The position numbers and the translations under genes are program-made. A stretch of DNA of 64,000 nt, from positions 124,001-188,000 of the forward strand of contig JAKSJN010000001.1 in NCBI GenBank assembly GCA_024402135.1, given 5' to 3'. The notes beneath the pieces were generated by a model, which was not told the origin of the DNA, made no database searches, and saw nothing but the letters and a program-made list of their open reading frames with translations. Of the stretch, positions 1 through 9,200 are shown piece by piece. Source of the DNA: Bacteroidales bacterium (GTDB lineage: Bacteria > Bacteroidota > Bacteroidia > Bacteroidales > UBA932). Within the stretch, counting starts at the first letter, position 1; each line of letters starts with the position of its first letter.

Positions 1-879
1 GGAAACATCCAGAAGCAGCTCTCCCCTCTCATGGAGAAATACCAGAAGGTCCAGAAATATACGATGGATATCGCGGCAGCTTGGCCTGCAGCGACATGGA
101 GCGACACAGATGCCAGATTTTCTGATTCCGAGCGCAAGAAGGTCGAGTCGATCAAGGAACAGATTTACGCCACCAACGATGCGGACAAGTACAATCCTCT
201 CTATCTCCAGGCGATGGAACTTATCAAGACCTATCGCGAAAGAGCTGCAAAGGTTTGGGCTGCCGACGTCCAGAAGCGTTACTCCAAGATAAAGGACGGA
301 ATGGGTGACATCATCAAGATCCAGCGCCAGGCAGTTGCTGACGAGGTTATCCCTGAATGCGCACTCTGGCGTGCTCCTCTCAACCTCGTGATCGAGGCAG
401 GCGACATCCTCGCGGAGGCATACAGCGAGTTCCCTTGCAACTATCCAGTCATGTATTCAGAGGAAGTCGTACGCGAGGTAAAACTCCAGGACGGAGAGCT
501 TGCATGGTGGCCGGAATTCTACGTCGCTGAAAACCTTGACGAAGTTCTCGCAGGAAAGATCATCTTCAAGGAGAAGGACGGAAAGATATTCCAGTTCGAC
601 AAGGGCAAGTGGAATCAGGTGCCTGAAGATTACGGCAAAGATATGGTCAAGAACACCAAGAGACCGGCAAGTGCAAGCTTCAAGAGCAGCGACGGCAAGC
701 GAGAGGTCATCTTCAATGCAGAAGGCGGATTCCTCCAGTTCCCTGAGGGCGACATCGTTTACCCTGCCGTCTGGGACAAGAGAGACAACGAGATCATCTG
801 GGCTGAAAACGAGACCATATATGATCAGAATGGTTCAGCTGCCGCCTACAGGATTGTAAAATGCACATACAAGCTTTAA
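1..879 (+). CDS. Hypothetical protein, 5' end outside the window
   Basis: The reading frame is open from the first base, so an internal ATG at 31 need not be the true start and the gene probably begins before the window. The visible 292 or so residues are acidic and lysine-rich, with a helical first half (many E, K and A) and a second half of short beta-like stretches rich in W, F and D. I see no signal peptide, membrane segment or catalytic motif in this part and do not recognise the family. The stop overlaps the start of the following lysozyme-like gene by 19 bases, so the two are probably co-transcribed and may work together at the cell envelope. That functional link is inference. Confidence 0.6.
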   Translation, partial: GNIQKQLSPLMEKYQKVQKYTMDIAAAWPAATWSDTDARFSDSERKKVESIKEQIYATNDADKYNPLYLQAMELIKTYRERAAKVWAADVQKRYSKIKDGMGDIIKIQRQAVADEVIPECALWRAPLNLVIEAGDILAEAYSEFPCNYPVMYSEEVVREVKLQDGELAWWPEFYVAENLDEVLAGKIIFKEKDGKIFQFDKGKWNQVPEDYGKDMVKNTKRPASASFKSSDGKREVIFNAEGGFLQFPEGDIVYPAVWDKRDNEIIWAENETIYDQNGSAAAYRIVKCTYKL

Positions 880-1583
880 TAACCATTATCTCAATATTGT
901 TTGCTGCGCCATCGGTAAAAGATGACGCAGCAAATTCATATTGCGAGCAGCACAAGGCTGAATGGTATCAGATCTGGGAACAGTATGATATCCCTTGTGA
1001 CATTGCCGAGGCAGTGATTTTCCCTGAACTGATACGGTACAGCATGTTTCAGGACAAGATGGAGTCCGGAGCGGTCAAGACTCTCTACATAACCAAAGGA
1101 AAGGAAGGATGCGATTTCAGCATCGGACGATTCCAGATGAAGCCGAGTTTTGCCGAGGACCTTGAAAAAAGATGGATGCGCAGCGGCATGGCAAGAGAGT
1201 ATGATCTCTACTTCGATACGAAGGACAACGAAACTGCCAGGAAGATACGTATCACCCGCCTGGAAAAGGAAGAATGGCAGTGCATCTACCTCGCCGTCTT
1301 CCTGAAGATGCTATACCTTGATTATGGCTCCGTAAACAAGCAGGGAGAATATACCCAGGAAGGCATTGAAACTCTCCCTGTCAAGGAACAGGTACGTCTA
1401 GCTGCCACTGCATACAACCGCGGCTGCCGCTGGGTCAACCCTGGATACGGACCACTTGAAGAAATTAGCGCCAAGGCCCATGAGAAGCATTTCCATACGG
1501 CCGTGGTTCCAAATTCAAAAACACGCCGCTACGTTTACGCCGACATCGCGATCAGGCATTTCATGTCATCGCGACAGCTCTAG
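861..1583 (+). CDS. Lysozyme-like (lytic transglycosylase-type) protein
   Basis: The 240-residue protein opens with a hydrophobic stretch (residues 5-17) that could be a signal peptide. It then carries a pattern like soluble lytic transglycosylases: a glutamate in FPELIRYS (E56) as candidate catalytic acid, a SIGRFQMKPS segment around residue 90 resembling the G-x-x-Q-x-x-P motif, and AATAYNRGC near residue 190 resembling the A-Y-N-x-G motif. A role in cutting peptidoglycan outside the cytoplasm is inferred from these motifs alone. It overlaps the upstream unknown gene by 19 bases and, at its 3' end, overlaps the convergent BNR-4 gene by 18 bases. The start is uncertain because of the upstream overlap. 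Confidence 0.6.
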   Translation: MHIQALITIISILFAAPSVKDDAANSYCEQHKAEWYQIWEQYDIPCDIAEAVIFPELIRYSMFQDKMESGAVKTLYITKGKEGCDFSIGRFQMKPSFAEDLEKRWMRSGMAREYDLYFDTKDNETARKIRITRLEKEEWQCIYLAVFLKMLYLDYGSVNKQGEYTQEGIETLPVKEQVRLAATAYNRGCRWVNPGYGPLEEISAKAHEKHFHTAVVPNSKTRRYVYADIAIRHFMSSRQL

Positions 1584-2825
1584 AACCTTTATCATCGAGA
1601 AAGTCGCATCTGACTCCGGTCCGCAGTCCTGGACGAAAATATGGAGTTGTCCGGATTGACGCCAAAGCTCGCTGTCGATGGTCGGTTCCCAGTTGTGGAC
1701 GCTGTAGCCGGTGATATCCCTGACTGTCCATCGGCCTTTTCGGATATCCTTGGTAGATGCGATGGAGACCCTGTTCCCACGGGATGCACTCCTGAAGACC
1801 ATGATGGCGCGTCCGTCCTCAGCGACCAGTTGGGGTCGTGATATCGGAGCGTTCCCACTGCCCAGGTTGAATGGACGGTCGGAACCTGGCACTATAGACT
1901 GATACCAGCCGTTCCCATCGTTCCAGATGACCCTGTAGCGTGGTATATCATCTTCCTCGTCGCGCCAGTATGTCGCTATATATGGATGGCCTTCCGAGTC
2001 TGCCGTCATGCTGGTCTGGTTGATCAGATCCTGACCTTGCGGCACCGGCCAGACGACTTCCGCCGTCTCCTGTGTGATAGGAAGTTGATATTGCTCACCT
2101 TTACTGCTTTCCCAGGTCACTCCACCGTCACGGGAACGGGCGTAACATAGATCATGATTGGTCTCGACCTCCATGGTTTCACGCCAGACCCAAGAAAGAT
2201 GGATCGTTCCTCCTGCGTCCACACATAGCTGCCAGTAAGCACTGCGCCGGACTTCCCCATCGATCAGCACGTCCTGGACATTTGTCCATTTCTGCTCTGC
2301 CGTGGAATATCGGTTGATGACCATGTCTCCATGTCCAGAGCCACCTGAGCGGTATACAAAGAGCAGGTCGCCGTCCGGCATTGAATAGAACTCAGGATAG
2401 GTCACGTCTATCTCATTGAAGCCTACCATCGATTCCATTGGCCCAAGTTCCAGACTGCCCGGGGCAATACTCCGGCAATAATGCAGACTGTCGTCATGAT
2501 GATCGAACGCTACATGAAGGAAGCCGTCGCCATCGACTGCCATGCTGATAATATTGTGTGCATCCCGGACATTCCCGTGATAGCCAGTGTCATTGAACGT
2601 CCACTCCCCAGCAGCAAGCTTACGTTTGCCAAGCACCATGCCGCCTTCGGGATTGTAAAAAGAGATAAACTGTTCACCTTCGTGAGTCCAGAGACTGTTA
2701 CGGCGGAAAATAGCCGCATTCACAGGCGTAGACGCCCATCCTTCGGCAACTTCCACCGAGCGGACGGAGTGAATGCCGAAAAGTGTCAGCAATGAAAACA
2801 GAGTTACAGCAAGACGTCTTATCAT
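1566..2825 (-). CDS. BNR-4 beta-propeller protein (GH145/PL24/PL25-like fold)
   Basis: About 419 residues from the ATG at 2825, chosen because it gives a clean signal peptide (MIRRLAVTLFSLL onward) and because a terminator lies just upstream. The body has the repeated W/G/D-rich blades of the BNR-4 family. The hallmark segment GNVRDAHN followed by DGFLHVAFDHHDDSLHY near residues 80-110 is visible, with several later S-x-D-G-G-x-T-W type Asp-box turns. Relatives in this fold include L-rhamnose-alpha-1,4-glucuronate hydrolases (GH145) and ulvan-type lyases (PL24, PL25), where histidines in this region are catalytic. The exact substrate cannot be read from the sequence. Probably exported and acting on an acidic polysaccharide. 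Confidence 0.75.
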   Translation of the reverse strand: MIRRLAVTLFSLLTLFGIHSVRSVEVAEGWASTPVNAAIFRRNSLWTHEGEQFISFYNPEGGMVLGKRKLAAGEWTFNDTGYHGNVRDAHNIISMAVDGDGFLHVAFDHHDDSLHYCRSIAPGSLELGPMESMVGFNEIDVTYPEFYSMPDGDLLFVYRSGGSGHGDMVINRYSTAEQKWTNVQDVLIDGEVRRSAYWQLCVDAGGTIHLSWVWRETMEVETNHDLCYARSRDGGVTWESSKGEQYQLPITQETAEVVWPVPQGQDLINQTSMTADSEGHPYIATYWRDEEDDIPRYRVIWNDGNGWYQSIVPGSDRPFNLGSGNAPISRPQLVAEDGRAIMVFRSASRGNRVSIASTKDIRKGRWTVRDITGYSVHNWEPTIDSELWRQSGQLHIFVQDCGPESDATFSMIKVLELSR

Positions 2826-2838
2826 TCCGCTAATATAC

Positions 2839-2863
2839 AAAAAACTCACCTTGTTAAGGTGAG
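2839..2863 (-). terminator. Rho-independent terminator of the miniprotein gene
   Basis: On the minus strand a perfect 8-bp stem (CTCACCTT / AAGGTGAG, 3-base loop) is followed directly by six T. It ends the short transcript carrying the 30-codon ORF at 2908-3000 and insulates the BNR-4 gene downstream. Confidence 0.85.
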
Positions 2864-2907
2864 GCGGCATCCCTGTGACCGGATGCAAGATGTGATGGAT
2901 AGCCTTG

Positions 2908-3000
2908 CTATCGACCCATCTTCTTTCTGCCGTACATGCAGGTGAAAATACCTACTACAATGCCGGCGAGAGTTGTGAGTGTTGATAAGATAGTCAACAT
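2908..3000 (-). CDS. 30-residue single-span membrane miniprotein (candidate)
   Basis: ATG at 3000 and TAG at 2908 encode 30 residues. An apolar segment (LTILSTLTTLAGIVVGIF) is followed by a short basic tail (GRKKMGR), typical of a single transmembrane helix with the positive end inside. The ORF has its own transcription unit: a consensus promoter at 3055-3085 puts the start site about 50 bases upstream, and a strong terminator follows at 2839-2863. No annotated family was recognised. The small size means the coding call depends on this context rather than on homology; the alternative is a noncoding RNA of about 200 bases. Confidence 0.55.
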   Translation of the reverse strand: MLTILSTLTTLAGIVVGIFTCMYGRKKMGR

Positions 3001-3054
3001 AGTTTAATAAGTTTTAAGTTCGTTAAAGACTCGGTCATCCGTGCCTTTCGAGTG

Positions 3055-3085
3055 CAAATATGAAGAGAATTTTTGAATCTGCAAA
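3055..3085 (-). promoter_or_regulatory. Bacteroidota promoter for the miniprotein unit
   Basis: On the minus strand TTTG (3082-3085) is followed after 19 bases by CATATTTG (3055-3062), one base from the TAnnTTTG -7 consensus. Transcription would begin near 3048. Confidence 0.7.
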
Positions 3086-3199
3086 CTTCTTAAAAACCGT
3101 TCAAACTATCAATATGAAAGCATTTTATTAGTATCGACTTTTAAACTATCACATTATACCTATCCAAAAGTAATATTTTATTTTATTAAACCGTTATTT

Positions 3200-3245
3200 T
3201 AAACGATTAATACTAATTTTTTAAGAAATTTTATTAAATCGTTTA
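3200..3245. repeat. AT-rich inverted repeat in intergenic DNA
   Basis: Arms of 13 and 14 bases (TAAACGATTAATA at 3200-3212 and its near complement at 3232-3245) flank an AT-rich loop. It lies in the strongly AT-rich stretch 3086-3293, in which I see no gene, tRNA or DnaA-box cluster. It may be a weak terminator for the zinc-ribbon gene or a protein-binding site. Confidence 0.4.
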
Positions 3246-3293
3246 TCAAGTAAAATAAATGAAAAATATGATGGAATCATCTAAAATACATTC

Positions 3294-3461
3294 CTATTCC
3301 CACTCGAATTCAGCGACCGGATCCGGATGCTCGCAGCCACACTCCGGACATTTCTTTGCAGTATAAGGATTCTTCACCCTCTCGCCGTTCTCGTCTGTTC
3401 CGTAGTACATATCCCACTCAAAGCCGCAATCAGGGCATTTGATAGTAACTCCTGTTCCCAT
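3294..3461 (-). CDS. Small zinc-ribbon protein
   Basis: 55 residues from ATG 3461. Two CxxC knuckles are visible, CPDCGFEW near the N-terminus and CPECGCEHP near residue 40, which fits one four-cysteine zinc ribbon. The spacer between them contains a Y-Y-G-T-D-E-N-G turn. The upstream ATG at 3506 is rejected because the predicted promoter (-7 box 3509-3516) would place the RNA start at or below it. Function unknown; such proteins are usually cytoplasmic and bind nucleic acid or a partner protein. The 5' leader holds a 12-bp perfect GC palindrome at 3490-3501. Confidence 0.7.
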   Translation of the reverse strand: MGTGVTIKCPDCGFEWDMYYGTDENGERVKNPYTAKKCPECGCEHPDPVAEFEWE

Positions 3462-3508
3462 AGATCTTTTTTTTGAATTTGTATTATGACCCGCGCGCGG
3501 GTACATTA

Positions 3509-3541
3509 CAAAAGTAACGATAATTAAGTATATTTGTCAAT
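3509..3541 (-). promoter_or_regulatory. Promoter of the zinc-ribbon gene
   Basis: Minus-strand TACTTTTG (3509-3516) matches the -7 consensus, with an ATTG -33 element (3538-3541) 21 bases upstream. It overlaps the divergent promoter of the GH54 gene. Confidence 0.6.
3529..3536 (+). promoter_or_regulatory. -7 element of the GH54 gene
   Basis: TATATTTG, a perfect -7 box, lies 33 bases before the GH54 ATG at 3570. The -33 element is poor (TTAC at 3506-3509), so a regulator may be needed. Its position rules out the TTG start at 3534. Confidence 0.6.
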
Positions 3542-3569
3542 ACACGATAATAACAAACACACTCATATC

Positions 3570-6188
3570 ATGACAACCAGAAACCGAATCATCTCCCTTG
3601 CTGCCATGGCTATGCTGCTTGCATCCTGCAGTGGCCGCATGGAAGGACCTGGAGACATTTACAACGCTTCCGGGACCCCTTGTGTGACAGCACACAGTAC
3701 AACCCGCGCCCTGTTCAAGGCGTACAACGGTCCACTGTACCAGGTTACCAGAAACTCCGATGGCGCAAAACTTGACATCGGTCTGACAAAGGACGGCTAT
3801 GCAGACGCCGAGGCCCAGGACAGATTCCTTGAAGGCACCACCGGCTGCATCAGCATCATCTACGACCAGTCCGGCAATGGCAACCACCTGTATCAGGCAG
3901 GTCCAGGAACCTTCAACGGCCCAGAAAAGGGCAATTTCAACACCCTTCCTATCGCAGACATGGCACCTGTCGAGATCAACGGCCACAAGGCATACGGCGT
4001 TTACATCATGCCCGGCATGGGATTCCGCAACAACGATGCAAAGGGCCTTGCAATCAATGACGAGGCCGAAGGCATCTACTACGTGATCGACGGAAAGCAC
4101 TACGACAGTGGCTGCTGCTTCGATTACGGCAACTCATCGACCAACGGCAAGGCCGTCGGAACCGGCACCATGGAGACAACCTACTACGGCATCTCGACGG
4201 CATGGGGCAGCGGCAATGGCGACGGTCCATGGATCATGGCAGACATGGAGGCCGGACTGTTCTCAGGTTACAATGCAAAGAAGAACGATGTTCCGTCAAT
4301 CGACTGGGACTTTGTTTCGGTATATGTCAACGGCGGAGACGGCAACCACTGGGACCTCCGCGGTGGCGATGCCCAGACCTCCGAGGTCACCACATTCTAC
4401 GACGGTGTACGCCCAGGAACTCCTGAGAAGGACGCCTACTACCCTATGAGCAAGAAAGGCGGTCTGCTTCTCGGAAACGGCGGTGACAACGGCAATGGCT
4501 CTGCGGGAACATTCTACGAGGGCATCATGACCACTGGATATCCATCACTCGAGACCGTGGAGAAGATCCAGAAGAACATCGCGTCAGTACGCTATGCCGA
4601 AACAATGGTTGAGATGTCTCGTCTTACATCATTCGAAGACGGCAAGATCCAGGAACTTACCGTTTCTCTCAAGAACACCAGCGACAAGGACATCAAGTAC
4701 AAGTCGATAATGCTCAACCTTCCTAAGGGCTGGACTGCAGAGCCTGTCAACGCTCCTGATGCAGGCTGGACCATCCAGCCTGGCAGCGGCGTGGTTGCGA
4801 CTTGGAAGATCAGTGCTCCTGCCGGCATGTCTTCAGGCATGATCATAGCCGAGGCGGCATGGAACGGCGGTTCGAGAAGCATCACCCAGCGTGTACGTGC
4901 CGTCGAGGCAGTGAAGATCAACGAGGTATGCCTCAATACCATGGCTGATGGCGCAAAGCAGTTCATCGAGCTCTATAACGCAAGCGACAAGGCGATTGAC
5001 CTCAGCGGCTGGAGACTTCGCATCACACACAGCGGATGGGCAGGCGTTGACGCCATGACCTTCCCGCAGGGCACCTCAATTGCAGCCAAGTCACATCTTC
5101 TCCTGAATGGCGCTCAGTCTTATCTCGCCGCAGCAGCAAACGCTGCCGACGATGTCATCTTCGTATCCGGCGAAGGACTGAAAGCTGGAGACAAACTCAC
5201 ACTCGGCAATGAAAGCGTAACCATCAAGGAAGTCCGCGGAACCGCAGGCTCCCCTGCTGTCATCTTTACCCCTGTATCTACCGGCCCATGGATGGACGTT
5301 CCTGCCGGATCGACCAACATTCCTGTGAATTCTGTTGCAGGCATGAATCCTGGCGACAAGATCGGCATCGACCTCGGCGGAAACTTCGAGACCTCAACCA
5401 TAGTCAGCGTCGGCAAGCCTGCGACCCAGACCGTTCTCTCGGAGGCAGTCAAGGCTGGTCAGACCATAATCAAGCTTGAGTGCACAGATAAGCTTGACGA
5501 CGGTTCAGTCATCACTATCGGCACAGGCCTCAGAAAGGACGTAGTCAAGATCAAGAAGGTCATCACATCAGTTGCAGAACCTCAGCCTCGCCGTTTCGGC
5601 ATGCCTGAGCCTCCTGTGCATGTACCAGGCGAAGTCGAGCTTGAAGAGCCGCTCAAGTATGACCAGATTGCAAGCGTGGACGTATCTTGTCCAGGCAGCG
5701 GCATCACCATCAACCCTGGCCTCAAGTTCGCTCACCGCAGCGGTGACGCAATCCAGAGCCTCGGCGCAGGTGTAGTGCTTGACGCTCCTCTTGCCGCAGC
5801 TCACGACATGTTCGCTGTTCTCGGTACATCCGAGACCATGAGCTTCGGCTACAGCCTCTCTCCTACCGCCGGCAGCATCGTTCTCTACGACCCTAGCGGC
5901 GAGGTTGTCGTTGACGCCATCGTCTATGGCTCGCAGCAGAGCAACTCAAGTGCAAACGGAACTATCGCAGACCCTGTAATCGCCACCCTCGAGGGCATCC
6001 AGACCCAGGGCGGAAGCATCGCAGTCGTTCCTCAGGCTCCAAGGTGGAACCCTCGCATGGGCGGAACGCCTCCTGTACCTACTCCAAAGAGCCTTGTACG
6101 CATCCCTGACGGAGTAGACAGCGACCGCCTCTCAATCGATTTCCAGACCAGCGAGACTCTGACTCCTGGAACTGCAAACGTGAAATAA
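3570..6188 (+). CDS. GH54 alpha-L-arabinofuranosidase lipoprotein with NEW3-like and lamin-tail-like modules
   Basis: 872 residues from ATG 3570. Residues 1-20 form a lipoprotein signal (LLASC lipobox). Residues about 25-345 match the fungal AbfB catalytic domain closely: GPGDIYNASGTPCVTAHSTT, YDQSGNGNHL, the GCCFDYGN disulfide region, DGPWIMADMEAG with the nucleophile position E227, and GGDNGNG with the acid/base position D306. This should release arabinose from arabinoxylan or arabinan. The CBM42 usual in this family is absent. Instead residues about 360-440 resemble a NEW3 beta-sandwich, and from about 450 to the end there is a lamin-tail-like domain (INEVCLN, FIELYNAS, DLSGWRL; closing LTPGTAN) split by a long beta-rich insert. 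Anchoring at the cell surface is inferred. Confidence 0.88.
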   Translation: MTTRNRIISLAAMAMLLASCSGRMEGPGDIYNASGTPCVTAHSTTRALFKAYNGPLYQVTRNSDGAKLDIGLTKDGYADAEAQDRFLEGTTGCISIIYDQSGNGNHLYQAGPGTFNGPEKGNFNTLPIADMAPVEINGHKAYGVYIMPGMGFRNNDAKGLAINDEAEGIYYVIDGKHYDSGCCFDYGNSSTNGKAVGTGTMETTYYGISTAWGSGNGDGPWIMADMEAGLFSGYNAKKNDVPSIDWDFVSVYVNGGDGNHWDLRGGDAQTSEVTTFYDGVRPGTPEKDAYYPMSKKGGLLLGNGGDNGNGSAGTFYEGIMTTGYPSLETVEKIQKNIASVRYAETMVEMSRLTSFEDGKIQELTVSLKNTSDKDIKYKSIMLNLPKGWTAEPVNAPDAGWTIQPGSGVVATWKISAPAGMSSGMIIAEAAWNGGSRSITQRVRAVEAVKINEVCLNTMADGAKQFIELYNASDKAIDLSGWRLRITHSGWAGVDAMTFPQGTSIAAKSHLLLNGAQSYLAAAANAADDVIFVSGEGLKAGDKLTLGNESVTIKEVRGTAGSPAVIFTPVSTGPWMDVPAGSTNIPVNSVAGMNPGDKIGIDLGGNFETSTIVSVGKPATQTVLSEAVKAGQTIIKLECTDKLDDGSVITIGTGLRKDVVKIKKVITSVAEPQPRRFGMPEPPVHVPGEVELEEPLKYDQIASVDVSCPGSGITINPGLKFAHRSGDAIQSLGAGVVLDAPLAAAHDMFAVLGTSETMSFGYSLSPTAGSIVLYDPSGEVVVDAIVYGSQQSNSSANGTIADPVIATLEGIQTQGGSIAVVPQAPRWNPRMGGTPPVPTPKSLVRIPDGVDSDRLSIDFQTSETLTPGTANVK

Positions 6189-6195
6189 CAATGCG

Positions 6196-6226
6196 AATCA
6201 AGGGGTTCAACCCCTTGATTCATTTT
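6196..6226 (+). terminator. Terminator between GH54 and CE6-GH51
   Basis: A 12-bp stem (AATCAAGGGGTT and its complement, 6196-6220) is followed by CATTTTT. It ends only a base or so before an in-frame ATG at 6228, which argues for the later start at 6243 and for only partial readthrough between the two enzymes. Confidence 0.75.
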
Positions 6227-6242
6227 TATGACAACCCATACC

Positions 6243-9200
6243 ATGAGAAAGATTCTATCAGCTTTCGTGGTTCTTCTTCTCGGCGTTTCGCTATCCGCAG
6301 GCGCCCAGAAACCGGACCCGAAATTTCACATCTACCTCTGCTTCGGCCAGTCGAACATGGAGGCCGGAGCCGTTCCTGCCGAGCAGGACAAGGATTTCAA
6401 TGATCCAAGATTCCAGTTCATCGCGGCAGTCGACATGCCTAAGATGGACAGGAAGATGGGCAACTGGTACACCGCTGTCCCTCCTATCTGCCGTCCAAGC
6501 AACAACATGGGACCGGTGGACTTCTTCGGTCGCAAGATGATCGAAGTCATGCCCGAGGATTACAGGATCGGTGTCATCAATGTATCCGTTGCCGGTGCCA
6601 AGATCGAGCTTTGGGACAAGGATGGCTACAAGGAGTACATCGACAGCGAGCGAGACTGGATGAAGGACATCGTCGAGATGTACGGAGGCAGCCCATATCA
6701 GCGTCTTCTCGAGATGGCAAGGATCGCCCAGAAGTCGGGCGTCATCAAGGGTATGCTCCTCCATCAGGGCGAGTCCAATTCCGACGATCCCGAGTGGCCT
6801 GCAAAGGTCAAGAAGATCCATGACGACCTCTGCAAGGATCTCGGCCTCAACCCAAAGAAGATTCCTCTTCTCGCGGGCGAACTCAAGTACGAGGAGAATG
6901 ACGGTATCTGCTGGAGATTCAACCGCGACATCCTCCCGCATCTGCCAGAGGTACTCCCTAATTCATACGTGATTTCCGCTCTCGGCTGCGAGAGCACCGG
7001 AGACACATTCCATTTCAGCACTGAAGGCATGCGTCTTCTCGGTTACCGCTTTGCAGAGAAGATGCTCCAGCTCCAGGGCTTCACAAAGCCTGAGAACAGA
7101 ACCATCACCCTCAACCCTTCGAAGCTCGGCATCAACGTGAGCCCGACCCTCTCGGGTATCTTCTTCGAGGACATCAACAACTCACTCGACGGAGGCCTCT
7201 GCGCCCAGTTGATCCAGAACAACTCCTTCCAGGCCTACAACGTGCCCGAGGCTCCGGATCCACGCGAGTTCTCGCAGTCGGACACAGTATTCTTCGGATG
7301 GACAGTCGTCGCAAAGGACGGTGCGAAGGGACAGGCTCACGCGGTGGACTACAAGCCGCTCAGGCCTGACATGAAGAGACAGTACAGCTACTACCCTGAC
7401 GACAAGTATGATGATGAACTCAGGTACAGGCAGTACAGCGTCCGCTTCGACATCGAAGATGCAGGTGAAGGATACGGAATCGCAGCGAACGGCTACGGAA
7501 TCTCTCCTTACGTTGCACGCGACAGAAACGCATTCTACTCGAACAACACCCAGATTCCGTCAATCGCGGTCAAGGAAGGCGTAAGCTACGACCTTGGACT
7601 GTATCTCATGGGAGAGAACTACAAGGGCAATGTCAAGGTATACCTTGAGAACAAGGCCGGTGAAATCAATTCCAACGTCATCACCATCTCTTCCCTCAGT
7701 GACAGCTGGAAAAAGCATACAGGAGCCCTCAAGGCTCTCCACAGCCAGGACAGCCGCCTTGCCATCGTTGCCGACTCCAAGGGTACATTCTACCTTGATT
7801 TCGTAACCCTCGTTCCCGAGGCATCGGAGCTCTGGCTTGATGGCGCAGCCGGTCCTTTCCGCAAGGATCTGATGCAGGCTCTTGCCGACCTCCATCCGAC
7901 TTTCATGCGCTTCCCTGGCGGCTGCGCATCTGAAGGTTCAACCTACTTCGGCCAGGTATTCTGGAAGAACAGCATCGGTCCTGTCGAGGAACGAATCGGA
8001 TTCCGCAATCACTGGGGTTACTGGACCTCACAGTATGTAGGTTTCTATGAGTATCTGCTTATGTCAGAGTCTCTCGGTGCAACACCTCTCCCTGTACTCA
8101 ACAACGGTGTAACCTGTCAGTTTGCAGGTCATTCATACATCGCTCCGCTCGAGACTGAAAGCGACCGCCAGAATTTCTACAACGTATTCGTCAAGGACGC
8201 ACTGGACTTTATCGAGTTCTGCAACGGCGGCGTGAATACCGAATGGGGCGCAAAGCGTGCCGAGATGGGCCATCCTGCTCCATTCAACCTCAAGTATCTT
8301 GGAATCGGCAACGAGAACAGGGGTCCTGAGTTCTGGGAGCGTTTCGACATCATGTACAAAGCCATCAAGGCAAAATACCCTGAAATCACCATCGTCTCTA
8401 CTGCCGGTGCATCGGCACAGGGCCGCGAGTTCGACGCGAACTACGCAGAGATTGATGCCAAGTATCCTGACACCATCGTTGACGAGCACTACTACATGGG
8501 CGACGACTGGTTCTACAAGAACGGCGACCGCTATGCTCCAGGCAAGGTCCGCGGAGCAGAGGGCAACACCTACGACAGGTCAAAGCCTACCCGCGTTTTC
8601 GTCGGAGAGTTCGCCAACAACCGCACAAACAACGCATACGTTTCAACCATGGCCGAGGCCGCTTACTGGCTCAGTCTCGAGAGAAACTCCGACATGGTAT
8701 CAATGGCCGCTTATGCCCCTCTCTTCTGCAAGAAGGGATACAACAAGTGGAACTCGAACATGATCTGGTTCGACAACCGCGGTCTCTGGCGCACCAGCAA
8801 CTACTATTACCAGAAGCTGTTCTCGAAGGCCGGCAACCGCGCATTCGAGATGAGCCAGGTGATGAACGGAGCTGCCGCAGACACAACAGTCTATACCTCT
8901 CCTACCATCGACACCGCTACCGGCGAGATCTTTGTGAAGTTCGTAAACTCGGAAGCCGTCGACAAGATGGTTACCATCAACACAGGCAGCAAGACCGCAT
9001 ACAAGGTCGAGATAGAGTACATTTCTTCACACAACACAGAGATCAAGAACCAGAAGGATCAGAACTACTACTCAAGCCATCCGGACTATGAGATGCCGGC
9101 TCGCCGTCCTGGAATGGGCGGTCCTGGCGCACCAGGTGGCGACACCCGACCTGGAATCCCGGGAGGCTTCAGGTTCGTCCGTCCTGTGAACTATCTCGAG

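Noticed and set aside
3086-3293. AT-rich stretch as replication origin
   Set aside because: It has inverted repeats but no cluster of TTATCCACA-like DnaA boxes and no dnaA or other origin-linked gene nearby.
3534-3569. Upstream TTG start of the GH54 gene
   Set aside because: It lies inside the -7 promoter box, so it would not be on the mRNA. ATG 3570 gives a proper lipoprotein signal.
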